Positions 9,667-18,714 are shown, counted from the stretch's first letter. The stretch: 64,000 nt of DNA from Pseudomonas sp. DC1.2 (GCF_034351645.1 NZ_CP133782.1:4866001-4930000), one strand, 5' to 3'. The notes: generated from the letters alone by a model not told the origin. Made by a program: numbers and translations.

Positions 9667-10365
9667 ATGTCCAACCTGACTGTTCGCGCCCCCGTTTCGA
9701 GTCTGCCCAAGGCGCTGCCAGACGGTTTTTTCGACCGTGACGCACAAGTCCTGGCACGGGACTTACTGGGAAAAGTGATCCGGCATCGAGTTGGCGATCT
9801 GTGGCTAAGCGCCCGAATCATCGAAACCGAGGCCTATTACTGCGATGAAAAAGGCAGTCATGCCTCCCTCGGGTACACAGAAAAGCGTAAGGCTTTGTTT
9901 CTGGATGGCGGCCACATCTATATGTATTACGCCAGGGGCGGTGATTCGTTGAATTTCAGCGCGCAGGGCCCCGGCAACGCGGTGTTGATCAAATCCGCTT
10001 ATCCTTGGCTCGATGCACTGAGCGGGCCGGCAAGCCTGGCGCAAATGCTGCTGAATAATCCTGACGCCAGTGGCCGACCGCGCCCCTCGCAGAAACTCTG
10101 TGCCGGGCAAACGTTGCTGTGCAAAGCCCTGGGCCTGAAGGTGCCAGTGTGGGACGCCAAGCGCTTCGATCAGGAACGGCTGTTGGTGGAAGACACTGGC
10201 CCAAAACCCGGAAACATTATTCAAACCACGCGCCTGGGCATTCCGCATGGCCGTGACGAGCACTTGATGTACCGCTTTGTCGACGCAGCCTATGCGCCTT
10301 ATTGCACAAGGAACCCGTTGCGCAGGGGGCAGGTCGAAGGTCGAAATTATTTTTTATTGCCCTGA
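9667..10365 (+). CDS. mpg: 3-methyladenine DNA glycosylase (AAG/MPG family)
   Basis: Removes alkylated purines from DNA to start base-excision repair. The 232-residue product matches the AAG fold: AQVLARDLLGKVI, the catalytic region ARIIETEAYY with the general-base glutamate near residue 57, the DNA-intercalating block GGHIYMYYARG near 80, and GPGNAVLIKSAYP near 105. The gene is divergent from proA. Its stop codon lies inside an inverted repeat (TTTATTGCCC at 10353 and GGGCAATAAA at 10379) that may serve as a weak transcription end signal. Confidence 0.93.
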   Translation: MSNLTVRAPVSSLPKALPDGFFDRDAQVLARDLLGKVIRHRVGDLWLSARIIETEAYYCDEKGSHASLGYTEKRKALFLDGGHIYMYYARGGDSLNFSAQGPGNAVLIKSAYPWLDALSGPASLAQMLLNNPDASGRPRPSQKLCAGQTLLCKALGLKVPVWDAKRFDQERLLVEDTGPKPGNIIQTTRLGIPHGRDEHLMYRFVDAAYAPYCTRNPLRRGQVEGRNYFLLP

Positions 10366-10439
10366 GTGTCGCGGCACCGGGCAATAAACACAGCCACTGT
10401 GGGCGCGAGCCCATCTCATGATTCGATGGAGTTATAGGT

Positions 10440-11756
10440 ATGGGCCCATGGCTCGATAGCATCACCGGCTGGTTGGCACTCAACCCGCAATGGCTAGCCG
10501 CCGCGGTACTGATAGTGGCCTTAATCGAATGCCTGGCGATTGTCGGGCTGATCGTGCCCGGCACCGTGTTGCTGTTCGCCGTGGCCGTGCTGGCCGGCAG
10601 TGGCACCTTGTCGCTGGGCGAAACCCTGTTATTGGGGTTTATCGGCGGCATTACGGGCGACGTGGTCTCGTATTTTCTGGGTCGCCACTTCCACCAGAAC
10701 ATCCGGCGCTTGCCTGGGCTGCGTCATCATCCGGAGTGGATCGCTGGGGCCGAGGCGTATTTCCAGCGCTATGGCATCGTCAGCCTGCTCGTCGGACGCT
10801 TTATCGGACCACTGCGACCGATGCTGCCGATGGTTGCTGGCATGTTCGACATGCCCTTCCCACGCTTCTTCGCGGTCAGCCTGTTAGCGGCGGCGGGCTG
10901 GAGCGTCGCCTATCTGCTGCCGGGCTGGGCCACCGGGGCCGCCATTCGCCTGCCTTTGCCCGAAGGCTTCTGGCCTGAAGCGGGGATCGTTATCGGCAGC
11001 ATCGCCGTGATGATCGGCTTGAGCGTCACCAGCAGCCTGCGTCGTCACCGCAAGGCCACTCTGCTGATTACCGGGATGAGTCTGCTGATCCTGATTGGAC
11101 TGTTTATCGGCTACCCGCACCTGACCGCACTCGACCAAGGCATCATGACCCTGGTTCAGGAACACCGCAGCCCAGCGCTCGACAAAGTAGCCGTCACGCT
11201 TACGCTGATCGGCGAATTCCGCAACATGCTGCTGTTCAGCGCCCTGCTCACCGGCCTGCTGCTGTTGATGCGGCAATGGCGTCAGGCGATTTTCGTCGGC
11301 TGCACATTGCTGGGAACGGCGCTGGCCAACACCGCGCTCAAACATCTTTTGGCCCGCGCGCGACCGCAGGTGCTGATTGAGCCACTGGACAGTTTCAGCC
11401 TGCCCAGCGGTCACGCCTCCGGTTCTTTTGCATTGTTCCTGGCCATCGCGGTACTCGCCGGTCGCGGACAACCGCCACGGATGCGCCTGACCTGGTTGCT
11501 GCTGGGATGCCTGCCAGCGCTATGGATTTCGCTGTCGCGGGTCTACCTGGGCGCCCACTGGCCAACCGACATTCTGGCCGGCGCGATGCTCGCATCGTGC
11601 TTCTGCGCGGCAAGTCTGTGGGTAAACCAGCGCCAGGCGCCGCTCAGCCCGATGCCGCCGAAAGTCTGGTGGATAGTGCTGCCCGCGCTAGTGGGGCTAT
11701 TCGGATTTTTCGCCATCTGGCACTTACCCGAAACCCTGCTGCGTTACGCCTACTAG
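10440..11756 (+). CDS. DedA-PAP2 fusion membrane protein
   Basis: A 438-residue membrane protein joining two families. Residues 1-200 are a DedA/SNARE-associated (VTT) domain with the signatures GLIVPGTVLLF, GGITGDVVSYFLGR and the conserved VGRFIGPLRPMLPMVAG. Residues 215-430 form a PAP2-type phosphatase with KHLLARARP (KX6RP), LPSGHASG (PSGH) and SRVYLGAHWPTDI (SRX5HX3D), all catalytic residues present. DedA proteins are linked to lipid carrier or phospholipid translocation and PAP2 enzymes hydrolyse lipid phosphates, so a coupled flip-and-dephosphorylate role on undecaprenyl pyrophosphate or a phospholipid is a reasonable inference, not shown here. The start is preceded by GGAGTTATAGGT. Confidence 0.9.
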   Translation: MGPWLDSITGWLALNPQWLAAAVLIVALIECLAIVGLIVPGTVLLFAVAVLAGSGTLSLGETLLLGFIGGITGDVVSYFLGRHFHQNIRRLPGLRHHPEWIAGAEAYFQRYGIVSLLVGRFIGPLRPMLPMVAGMFDMPFPRFFAVSLLAAAGWSVAYLLPGWATGAAIRLPLPEGFWPEAGIVIGSIAVMIGLSVTSSLRRHRKATLLITGMSLLILIGLFIGYPHLTALDQGIMTLVQEHRSPALDKVAVTLTLIGEFRNMLLFSALLTGLLLLMRQWRQAIFVGCTLLGTALANTALKHLLARARPQVLIEPLDSFSLPSGHASGSFALFLAIAVLAGRGQPPRMRLTWLLLGCLPALWISLSRVYLGAHWPTDILAGAMLASCFCAASLWVNQRQAPLSPMPPKVWWIVLPALVGLFGFFAIWHLPETLLRYAY

Positions 11757-11773
11757 CACCCCACCGCCACACG

Positions 11774-11804
11774 TCCCCGCACAGCAACAGTGCGGGGATT
11801 TTCT
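11774..11804 (+). terminator. Intrinsic terminator after the DedA-PAP2 gene
   Basis: A perfect nine-base-pair stem, TCCCCGCAC (11774-11782) with GTGCGGGGA (11790-11798), encloses a seven-base loop and is followed by TTTTCT. It lies 18 bases past the stop codon of the fusion gene and has the normal form of a factor-independent terminator. Confidence 0.85.
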
Positions 11805-11932
11805 ATAAAAATCGTAAAAAATTCACAAAAAACAGTCGATTACGAAGGTATGAATAGATACCGCTCCGACGTGATTTGATTGCGATCAGACAACCCCGGC
11901 GATTAATCCCCGAACGTTCAGGCAGTCACACA

Positions 11933-12541
11933 CTAAGGCAGCACTGCACTTATCAAACCCTTGAACAAGGCGACGGCCCCATCAACCCGTTTAAGTACGA
12001 AAGTCGTTGGCGCCCTGATACCGCCCGCCCTTGATCGTAGATTTACCTCACTGTAGACAAATGCCACCGTTTCACCCTGAACGTCTTTAAACAAGGCGCT
12101 TTTTGCGTCCTCGCCGATCAAGGTGACATACACCGGCCCTGGCTCAAGATCGGCCAAAGAGGCATTGTTAGTGGTCGATGTCACAAGTTTAAATCGCAAG
12201 CCGCGTATAGGTTTATCCACGATCATCAACTGATCACTGTCGCCGGCCCGGGCAAAACGCCACTCGTTATATCGACCACTGACCACCGCATGGATGGAGT
12301 AACCGAACTCATCCGGGACGAACTTAAACAGCAGCGCTTCACTGTCGTCATGCGCAGCGATTGTGATGCAGCGTGCCGCTGGACTGTCAGCCCCAACGAT
12401 GACTTCGGCCTCAAGACGCTGACGATGAGTCAGGCGAGGCTCTTTCAACTGCTGTTGCATTCGCTGCTGATACAGCACCAGCGGAAAGCCATCGAGAAAG
12501 AGATAGGCATAGAACGCGACGTGTTTATCATCCATTGACAT
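11933..12541 (-). CDS. Unrecognised 202-residue protein
   Basis: I do not recognise this protein. It has no signal peptide or membrane segment and reads as an all-beta cytoplasmic protein rich in short strands (AEVIVGADSP, LLFKFVPDEFGYSIHAVVSG, PVYVTLIGEDAKSALFKDV). The start is well supported by AAGGAG five bases upstream of ATG. It lies 48 bases after a small gene on the same strand (12590-12796), so the two probably form an operon. No homologous domain is apparent to me. The pair sits between conserved housekeeping genes, which suggests an insertion in this lineage. Confidence 0.7.
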   Translation of the reverse strand: MSMDDKHVAFYAYLFLDGFPLVLYQQRMQQQLKEPRLTHRQRLEAEVIVGADSPAARCITIAAHDDSEALLFKFVPDEFGYSIHAVVSGRYNEWRFARAGDSDQLMIVDKPIRGLRFKLVTSTTNNASLADLEPGPVYVTLIGEDAKSALFKDVQGETVAFVYSEVNLRSRAGGIRAPTTFVLKRVDGAVALFKGLISAVLP

Positions 12542-12589
12542 AAAAGCTCCTTAACTTGCATTAACAACATCGTGCAACGCAGTAACACA

Positions 12590-12796
12590 TTACTTGATCG
12601 CCGAAACCGAATTTATCGCCACCGGCACTTTGGCTTTTGCTCGCTTACGCTTGCGACGCTCAACCACCATCAAGTCGGCGAAGTCGGCCGCGCCAGTGAC
12701 CACTTTATGGGCATTTTCGTCACTCACGGCAAACTTGAACATATAGCGTGCTGCCACATCATCCCAAAACGCCAGCTCATCTTGATAAAGAGTCAT
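12590..12796 (-). CDS. Small unrecognised 68-residue protein
   Basis: Short protein starting MTLYQDELAFWDDVAARYMF and carrying a very basic stretch, RRKRKRAKAK, near residues 47-56, before a hydrophobic tail. A plausible ribosome site (AGGGATAAG) precedes the ATG. It is the upstream member of a two-gene minus-strand unit with the 202-residue gene at 11933-12541. I recognise no family. The acidic/aromatic N-terminal half and basic C-terminal half could fit a small nucleic-acid or protein-binding factor, but that is only a guess. Confidence 0.6.
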   Translation of the reverse strand: MTLYQDELAFWDDVAARYMFKFAVSDENAHKVVTGAADFADLMVVERRKRKRAKAKVPVAINSVSAIK

Positions 12797-12909
12797 AGTG
12801 CTTATCCCTATTATTTGAATTCACTTCCTGTTCGAAGCTGATTTCAACTTAGGCAAAGCTCAAGAAAGACGCAATACTGGCATCGCGGGCAACCTGATAC
12901 AAAGTGAAA

Positions 12910-13500
12910 CTAGGCAAACAACTCACCCTGCAACTCATCAAGCAATGCCTGAATCGCGTCCAGACGTTGCTGGGGATCATCAAGTTGCAGTAAATCAATC
13001 TTGTCCACTTCAGCAAAGGGCAACAAATACGCCAACTGGTTGGCCAATGATTGTTGCCCGGTCGCCTCGGTGCCCATATTCAAGGCCTCGACCATCGGAT
13101 GTTCGGCCAACGCTTTGAGCAGCGCGACAAGATCGGCATCTTCGTCCTGCAACGGTTGTTCGGGATCATCTTCGAGCCACTCAATATCGGCGACCGTCAA
13201 TTGATCGCGCTGAACCTCCGTGCGCAGGATATTGAAGCGCCGCCCACCTTGCACCCGAATACCCAGCAAACCGTTGTCCTGCTGCTTGAAGTCAGTAATC
13301 AGCGCCTCGCACCCGACCAGCGCGTAACCGGCCGGGGCGATCCCCACTTCGCGTCCATCCAGAATGCATACCACGCCGAAGCCGCCACCTTGCTTCATGC
13401 AGCGGCTAATCATGTCCAGATAGCGCGCCTCGAAAATCTGCAAGTCGAGGATGCAACCCGGAAACAGCACCGTGTTCAGCGGAAAAAGCGGCAAGCTCAT
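12910..13500 (-). CDS. Lon N-terminal (substrate-binding) domain protein
   Basis: Stand-alone version of the Lon protease N-terminal domain, with no ATPase or protease part. The opening MSLPLFPLNTVLFPGCILDL and the following FEARYLDMISRCM are typical of this family (COG2802). Length is 196 residues. I favour the second ATG (13500) because AAGGA lies seven bases before it, whereas it is too close to the first ATG at 13506. The stop of lrgB is just upstream, so it may be cotranscribed with lrgAB. Its cellular role is not established. Confidence 0.88.
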   Translation of the reverse strand: MSLPLFPLNTVLFPGCILDLQIFEARYLDMISRCMKQGGGFGVVCILDGREVGIAPAGYALVGCEALITDFKQQDNGLLGIRVQGGRRFNILRTEVQRDQLTVADIEWLEDDPEQPLQDEDADLVALLKALAEHPMVEALNMGTEATGQQSLANQLAYLLPFAEVDKIDLLQLDDPQQRLDAIQALLDELQGELFA

Positions 13501-13510
13501 AGACATTTCC

Positions 13511-14227
13511 TTACACCACCATCGACACCGCCAACGGCAGGAAGACTGCCGTGGCCACGCCCATCAGACTCATCGCCAGCGCCGCGAAAGCGCCACACTC
13601 TTCACCTTCCTGCATCGCCACCGCCGTGCCGACCGCGTGGGCGGTCATGCCCAGCGCCATGCCTCGCGCCTCTGGACTATGGACACCAAGCCTTGTCAAA
13701 AGACTCGGACCAAAGATCGCGCCGATGACGCCGGTGATCAGCACGAACACCGCAGCCAATGCCGCGACACCGCCGATCTGCTCGGCCACCAGCATCGCGA
13801 TTGGCGAGGTCACGGATTTGGGCGCCATGGTCATCAGGATCATATGCTCGGCACCAAACCACCAACCCAGCAACACGCCCAAGCCGGTGGCGACCACTCC
13901 GCCTATCACCAGCGTAGTAAATATCGGCCAGAACAACTGCCGAATCCGCCGCAGGTTCAGATACAGCGGCACCGCCAGGGCAACCGTCGCCGGGCCCAAC
14001 AGGATGCTGAGGATTTCGGTGCTTTTGCGGTACTCCACGTAGGTCAGCCCGCAGCTCAGCAAAATGCCGATCACCAACAGCATGGAGACCAGCACCGGCT
14101 GCAGAAAGATCCAGCGGGTTTTCTCGAATACCGCGAGCACCAGTTGGTAGGCACCCAATGTAATGCCGATGCCGAACAACGGATGATGAATCACCGACGC
14201 CCAGGCGCCGTGCCAGTCGACCATCAT
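13511..14227 (-). CDS. lrgB: LrgB/CidB-family membrane protein
   Basis: Integral membrane protein of the LrgB/YohK family, 238 residues with about six or seven helices. Family hallmarks are the stretch MTMAPKSVTSPIAMLVAEQI near residue 130 and GMTAHAVGTAVAMQ near 195. LrgAB-type pairs have been tied to murein hydrolase control and to transport of small organic acids such as pyruvate in other bacteria; which applies here cannot be told from sequence. It overlaps lrgA by the bases ATGA, indicating translational coupling. Confidence 0.9.
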   Translation of the reverse strand: MMVDWHGAWASVIHHPLFGIGITLGAYQLVLAVFEKTRWIFLQPVLVSMLLVIGILLSCGLTYVEYRKSTEILSILLGPATVALAVPLYLNLRRIRQLFWPIFTTLVIGGVVATGLGVLLGWWFGAEHMILMTMAPKSVTSPIAMLVAEQIGGVAALAAVFVLITGVIGAIFGPSLLTRLGVHSPEARGMALGMTAHAVGTAVAMQEGEECGAFAALAMSLMGVATAVFLPLAVSMVV

Positions 14228-14589
14228 TGAGAGTGCTCCGAGCGGGCCGCATGACGCTTGATCAGGCGCTGCATTAGCACCCCGGCGAACGCCATCGACA
14301 GCACCAGCGACAACACCAATGCCCCGACAATGGCCCAGAAGTCCGCCGCAATGTCGGCGGCATACACCATCACGCCCACAGCGGGGGGCACCAACAGCAA
14401 CGGCAAGTAACGTAACAGGCTGCTCGCGGCCAGACTTAATGGCTCACCCACTTCGCCATGGCAGATCAAAAACACCAGCAGCAGCAACAGACCGACAATC
14501 GGTCCCGGCAGCACCGGCAACAATAGGTGGTTGATGGCTGTGCCCAATAATTGGAACAGCACCAGCCAGGTCAGGCCACGTAACAACAT
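14224..14589 (-). CDS. lrgA: LrgA/CidA-family membrane protein
   Basis: Small holin-like membrane protein of 121 residues with four predicted helices, partner of LrgB. The start MLLRGLTWLVLFQLLGTAIN is supported by GGGAG ten bases upstream; the longer frame to 14664 has no such site. The motif LPGPIVGLLLLLVFL (family PG-I-GM-type segment) and GVGVMVY-like segment AVGVMVYAADIAADFW fit CidA/LrgA. It is the first gene of the lrgAB unit and divergent from the MaoC gene. Confidence 0.88.
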   Translation of the reverse strand: MLLRGLTWLVLFQLLGTAINHLLLPVLPGPIVGLLLLLVFLICHGEVGEPLSLAASSLLRYLPLLLVPPAVGVMVYAADIAADFWAIVGALVLSLVLSMAFAGVLMQRLIKRHAARSEHSQ

Positions 14590-14784
14590 CCGGCATCTCC
14601 CACAACGTTCTCCCCACAGGACAGGGCCGAGCATTATAAGCACGCCAGCGCTATACACCGGCATTCGCCAAAAGCATGGTCGGTTGACCGGAGCAAATTG
14701 TCATGTTGATCTAAAGTGGTTCACAGGGACGTCACATCGCCCCACCTCAACCACTAGAAACCGATGAACTCAAGGAGAGTCTCA

Positions 14785-15240
14785 ATGCCCTATGTTCCAG
14801 TTGCAGAGCTCAAAGATTATGTCGGCAAGGAACTCGGACGCTCTCAATGGCTCACCATCGATCAGGAACGGATCAACCTGTTCGCCGAAGCCACAGGCGA
14901 TTATCAGTTCATTCACGTCGACCCGGCCAAAGCCGCGCAAACCCCGTTTGGCAGCACCATCGCCCACGGTTTCCTGTCGCTGTCGTTGATGCCCAAACTG
15001 ATGGAAGACATTCTGATCCTGCCTGAAGGCGTGAAGATGGTGGTCAATTACGGCCTCGACAGCGTCCGTTTCATTCAGCCAGTGAAGGTCAATTCGAGGG
15101 TCCGACTCAAGGTCGACATGAACGAAGTAACCGAGAAAAAACCCGGGCAATGGCTGCTGAAAGCCACTGCCACCCTTGAAATAGAAGGCTCGGACAAACC
15201 GGCTTATATCGCCGAACCGCTGTCACTCTGCTTCGTCTAG
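14785..15240 (+). CDS. MaoC-family (R)-specific enoyl-CoA hydratase
   Basis: Hot-dog-fold hydratase of 151 residues. The hydratase 2 motif is present as ATGDYQFIHVDPAKA (catalytic Asp and His) near residue 38, followed by PFGSTIAHGFLSLSL near 57. It most likely hydrates trans-2-enoyl-CoA to the (R)-3-hydroxyacyl form, linking beta-oxidation to other acyl pools, but the substrate chain length cannot be read. The start MPYVPVAELKDY follows AAGGAG at the right spacing; the upstream ATG at 14764 lies before that site. Confidence 0.9.
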   Translation: MPYVPVAELKDYVGKELGRSQWLTIDQERINLFAEATGDYQFIHVDPAKAAQTPFGSTIAHGFLSLSLMPKLMEDILILPEGVKMVVNYGLDSVRFIQPVKVNSRVRLKVDMNEVTEKKPGQWLLKATATLEIEGSDKPAYIAEPLSLCFV

Positions 15241-15352
15241 ACCATCCCGGATGCGAAGCAGCTCAGGCTGTTTCGCGACTCTCTTTATGCCTTCTCTATA
15301 TAAGGACACATAGCTACGGCATACTCGGTCGCCTAACTGCCCGGATCCCGCT

Positions 15353-17071
15353 ATGCGCTCACTTGTACCGCTCGCTTTGACCCTATTGCTCACCGCTTGC
15401 GGCGATGGCGAATCGCTGCTGCCGCCTGACGCCCGCTTGCCGGACGGAGGACGCTACCGTGGGGATCTGGTCAACGGGTTGCTGCAAGGCCAGGGCCGCA
15501 TCGACTACCCGAACGGCAGCTGGTACGCCGGCCAGTTCGATAAAGGCCAGTGGCATGGCCAGGGCGAATGGCACGGCAGCAACGGCGAACTCTATCGCGG
15601 ACTGTTCCAGCAAGGGTTATTCAATGGCCAGGGCACGCTGACCACCCCTGGCAGTAGCTACACCGGCGGTTTCAGGCTAGGCCGACGCGACGGTGAAGGC
15701 ACCCTCAAAGAAAACGGCATGACCTACCGTGGTGAATTCAAAGCCGATCAATATTCAGGGCTCGGTCGTCTCGAACTCGAGGACGGCAGCTCGTATCAAG
15801 GCCAATTCGCCCACGGCAAACCCAATGGCGAAGGTCAGCGCGGCGATGCCAGCGGCAATCAGTTCACCGGGCATTTCGTCGATGGACAGTTGGAAGGCAA
15901 TGGGACGTTCAACAGCGCCGACGGCGATATTTATGTCGGCGGATTCAAGAACAACCTGCTCAATGGCAAGGGCCGCTACGAGAACGCCGACGGCGACGTC
16001 TGGATCGGTCAGTTCAAGGACGGCGTGCTCAATGGCAAGGGCGAGCTGATCGGCACTGACGGTAGCCATTACGTCGGTCAGTTCAGCGACTGGCGTTTCA
16101 CCGGTCCAGGGCGCTTGAACCTGGCCGACGGCAGTTTCTACGAGGGCCAGTTCGACAGTGACAGTTATCAGGGGCTGGGCACGCTGGTGCTCACCGATGG
16201 CACGGTGCTGAGCGGTACGTGGGTCAACGGCCAACGCGTGCGCGACGGCAGCGGCAAGTTGCTGCCAGATCCTCTGGAGCTCGGCTTGCTGGCCCAGGGC
16301 CGCTTGCTCGACGAAGCGCTGGCCAACGTGCCGGCCTCGACCCCTGAAGTAGAGCTGTACACCCTGACACTTGGCGGCGACGGCAAGCAGAGCGTGTTCC
16401 TGCGTGAGTCCGACTACGTCAGCAACATGCTGGCCAGCCGCTTCGGCGCCTATGGCCAGATCCGTCTGGTCAACCATCGCGACCACCTTACTGACCGGCC
16501 GATGGCGACCCGGGAAAACCTGCGCCGCGCGATCCAGACGCTGGCCGAGCGCAGCGGCCCGGAAGACCTGGTGTTTATCTACCTGACCAGCCACGGCACC
16601 AGCGAACATGAACTCGTGCTCGACCAGCCACGCATGGAGCTGGCGGATCTGCCGGCAGATGAACTGGCAGCGGTACTCGCGCCACTGAAGAGTCGCGACA
16701 AGATCATCGTGATTTCATCCTGCTATTCCGGCGGTTTCATCCCCGCCCTGAAGGACGAACACACGCTGATCATGACCGCCTCGCGCGCTGATCGCGTGTC
16801 CTTCGGTTGCTCGGAAGAAGCCAATTTCACCTACTTTGGCGACGCCCTGTTCGCCCAGGCGTTGAACCAGACGGACGACTTGGAGAAAGCCTTCAAACTG
16901 GCGAAAGCCACCGTCGCAGAGCGCGAACTGGCCGATAACTTCGAAGCCTCGGAGCCGCAAATCTGGGCGCCGAAAACCGTGCTCGCCCACTGGCAACTGT
17001 TACGAAAACAACAAGCACGAAAGGCATTGCAAAGTGTCTCAATCAGCAGCAAGGACGCGAAGAGCAACTAA
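15353..17071 (+). CDS. MORN-repeat lipoprotein with C13 (caspase-like) peptidase domain
   Basis: A 572-residue predicted lipoprotein. The signal peptide ends in the lipobox LLTACGDG at residue 16. Residues 30-290 are about twelve MORN repeats of the form YxGxFxxGxxNGxGxL, eleven well kept and the last degenerate. Residues 330-545 form a peptidase C13/caspase-hemoglobinase domain with the catalytic histidine in YLTSHGTSEHE near 410 and the catalytic cysteine in VISSCYSGGF near 455. Similar stand-alone C13 proteins occur across Pseudomonas, but their substrate is unknown to me. It is flanked by a MaoC gene upstream and a Rossmann-fold gene 27 bases downstream, possibly cotranscribed. Confidence 0.9.
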   Translation: MRSLVPLALTLLLTACGDGESLLPPDARLPDGGRYRGDLVNGLLQGQGRIDYPNGSWYAGQFDKGQWHGQGEWHGSNGELYRGLFQQGLFNGQGTLTTPGSSYTGGFRLGRRDGEGTLKENGMTYRGEFKADQYSGLGRLELEDGSSYQGQFAHGKPNGEGQRGDASGNQFTGHFVDGQLEGNGTFNSADGDIYVGGFKNNLLNGKGRYENADGDVWIGQFKDGVLNGKGELIGTDGSHYVGQFSDWRFTGPGRLNLADGSFYEGQFDSDSYQGLGTLVLTDGTVLSGTWVNGQRVRDGSGKLLPDPLELGLLAQGRLLDEALANVPASTPEVELYTLTLGGDGKQSVFLRESDYVSNMLASRFGAYGQIRLVNHRDHLTDRPMATRENLRRAIQTLAERSGPEDLVFIYLTSHGTSEHELVLDQPRMELADLPADELAAVLAPLKSRDKIIVISSCYSGGFIPALKDEHTLIMTASRADRVSFGCSEEANFTYFGDALFAQALNQTDDLEKAFKLAKATVAERELADNFEASEPQIWAPKTVLAHWQLLRKQQARKALQSVSISSKDAKSN

Positions 17072-17098
17072 GCTGAACAGTATCAATGGGGAGACACT

Positions 17099-17740
17099 AT
17101 GTACCTGACGCCTCAGCATGTATTGCTTGCCGGAGCCACCGGTTTGACTGGCGAACACCTGCTTGACCGCCTGCTCAATGAGCCCACGATCACTCGGGTA
17201 CTGGCGCCCTCACGCCGGCCACTGGCCGAGCATCCGCACCTGGAAAACCCCGTGGGTGATCCGGCCGTGTTTCTGCCGCAACTGAACGGGCGCGTTGACA
17301 TCGCTTACTGCTGCCTGGGCACCACCATCAAACAGGCGGGCTCCGAACAAGCGTTTCGTGCGGTGGACCTGGACATGGTCGTCGCCTTCGCCAAACGTGC
17401 GCGGGAGATGGGCGCGCGGCACCTGATCGTGATCAGCGCGCTGGGGGCCGATCCGACCTCCTCGATTTTCTACAATCGCGTCAAAGGCGAAATGGAACAG
17501 GCGCTGCGCGCACAGGACTGGCCACAGTTGACCATCTGCCGACCTTCGCTGCTGCTGGGTGACCGTGTTGAGCCGCGCTTGGCCGAGCAACTTGCCGGGC
17601 CATTGTCACGACTGATTCCGGGCAAATACCGCGGCATCGAAGCCTGCCAATTGGCTCGCGCCATGTGGCGACTGGCGCTCGAAGAACAGGATGGGGTGCG
17701 GGTTATTGAGTCGGATGAGTTACGCAAATTAGGCAAATAA
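17099..17740 (+). CDS. NAD(P)-binding Rossmann-fold protein (YbjT/TIP30-like)
   Basis: A 213-residue short-chain dehydrogenase/epimerase relative of the atypical NmrA/TIP30 kind. The nucleotide-binding loop [20 protein letters not shown] opens the protein and the segment [16 protein letters not shown] near residue 75 and [16 protein letters not shown] (YxxxK) near 120 match the family. Substrate and reaction are unknown. The gene follows the MORN/C13 gene closely, and the ATG is preceded by GGGGAGACACT. Confidence 0.85.
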   Translation: MYLTPQHVLLAGATGLTGEHLLDRLLNEPTITRVLAPSRRPLAEHPHLENPVGDPAVFLPQLNGRVDIAYCCLGTTIKQAGSEQAFRAVDLDMVVAFAKRAREMGARHLIVISALGADPTSSIFYNRVKGEMEQALRAQDWPQLTICRPSLLLGDRVEPRLAEQLAGPLSRLIPGKYRGIEACQLARAMWRLALEEQDGVRVIESDELRKLGK

Positions 17741-17764
17741 CGGTGTGCGCCTGAACGGCACCTC

Positions 17765-17786
17765 TCGCGAGCACGCGTGCTCGCGA
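17765..17786. repeat. REP-like perfect palindrome
   Basis: A 22-base perfect palindrome whose half-site is TCGCGAGCACG, lying between the convergent Rossmann-fold gene and the yceK-like gene. Its core GCGAGCA...TGCTCGC is related to the REP arms elsewhere in the window. It could also help end transcription from both sides. Confidence 0.75.
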
Positions 17787-17804
17787 ATAGCGGGAAGCGT
17801 CCTG

Positions 17805-18089
17805 CTACAACCCGCCAGTCGCCTGAAAAGCAACGCCCAAGACTGTCAGCACCGACAACGGTAACAACAGTGTGTCGAGCAAGGCACTGGCCGGCAGGTC
17901 GATGTGCGGATAGCTCGGGGCTTCGGCGCCAAAACGGTCCTTGGCGCAGCAACCACCGTTGATGGCATACAGATCCAGACGCATGCCCGAGTAGACCACC
18001 GGTGCTCCAGGCTGCGCAGCATCGAGCGTGCGCGCCGTGGCGCACCCTGCCAATTGCAACGCCAACACAATAGTCAGTAGCTTATTCAT
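17805..18089 (-). CDS. YceK/YidQ-family lipoprotein
   Basis: A 94-residue lipoprotein with the signal [19 protein letters not shown], cysteine at residue 16, and the family features [17 protein letters not shown] near residue 31 and [19 protein letters not shown] near 62 (DUF1375). YceK and YidQ are small outer-membrane lipoproteins of unknown function. The start overlaps the ubiX stop by a few bases, so it is the last gene of mpl-ubiX-yceK. Confidence 0.87.
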   Translation of the reverse strand: MNKLLTIVLALQLAGCATARTLDAAQPGAPVVYSGMRLDLYAINGGCCAKDRFGAEAPSYPHIDLPASALLDTLLLPLSVLTVLGVAFQATGGL

Positions 18090-18714
18090 CGCTGCTCAAA
18101 TGGAGTTCGCCCCACCGTGGCAGCATGTCCTGAGGAATGTTCAGCACATTGAGAATCCGCGCCACCACAAAATCGATCAAATCATCGATGGTTTGCGGCT
18201 GGTGATAGAAGCCCGGCGAGGCCGGTAAAATCGTCACGCCCATGTTCGACAGCTTGAGCATGTTTTCCAGGTGAATGCTGGAGTACGGCGCTTCACGCGG
18301 CACCAGAATCAGTTGCCGACGCTCCTTCAAGGTGACATCGGCGGCACGCTCGATCAGGTTATTGCAGGCCCCTGTCGCGATGGCCGACAGCGTCCCGGTG
18401 GAACACGGCACCACCACCATCGCCGCCGGTGCGCCGGAGCCGGAGGCCACCGGTGACATCCAGTCTTCCTTGCCGTACACCCGAATCTGACCCGCCGCCG
18501 CGCCCGTGTACTCGGTGAGGAAGGCTTGCATCATTTGCGTTTTGGGTGGCAGCGACACGTCCGTCTCCGTCGCCAACACCAGTTGTGCGGCTTTTGAGAT
18601 CAGAAAATGCACCTCGCGGTCCTCGCGCACCAGGCAATCAAGCAGGCGTAAACCATACTGCGCACCCGATGCACCGGTCATCGCCAGCGTAATGCGTTCA
18701 GGTCCATTGTTCAT
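18082..18714 (-). CDS. ubiX: Flavin prenyltransferase
   Basis: Transfers a dimethylallyl group to FMN to make prenylated FMN, the cofactor of the UbiD decarboxylase in ubiquinone synthesis. The 210-residue protein has the flavoprotein start [18 protein letters not shown], the segment [20 protein letters not shown] near residue 90, and [17 protein letters not shown] near 140 with the conserved RE...HL residues. It overlaps mpl by ATGA, and both precede the yceK-like gene. Confidence 0.95.
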   Translation of the reverse strand: MNNGPERITLAMTGASGAQYGLRLLDCLVREDREVHFLISKAAQLVLATETDVSLPPKTQMMQAFLTEYTGAAAGQIRVYGKEDWMSPVASGSGAPAAMVVVPCSTGTLSAIATGACNNLIERAADVTLKERRQLILVPREAPYSSIHLENMLKLSNMGVTILPASPGFYHQPQTIDDLIDFVVARILNVLNIPQDMLPRWGELHLSSDE

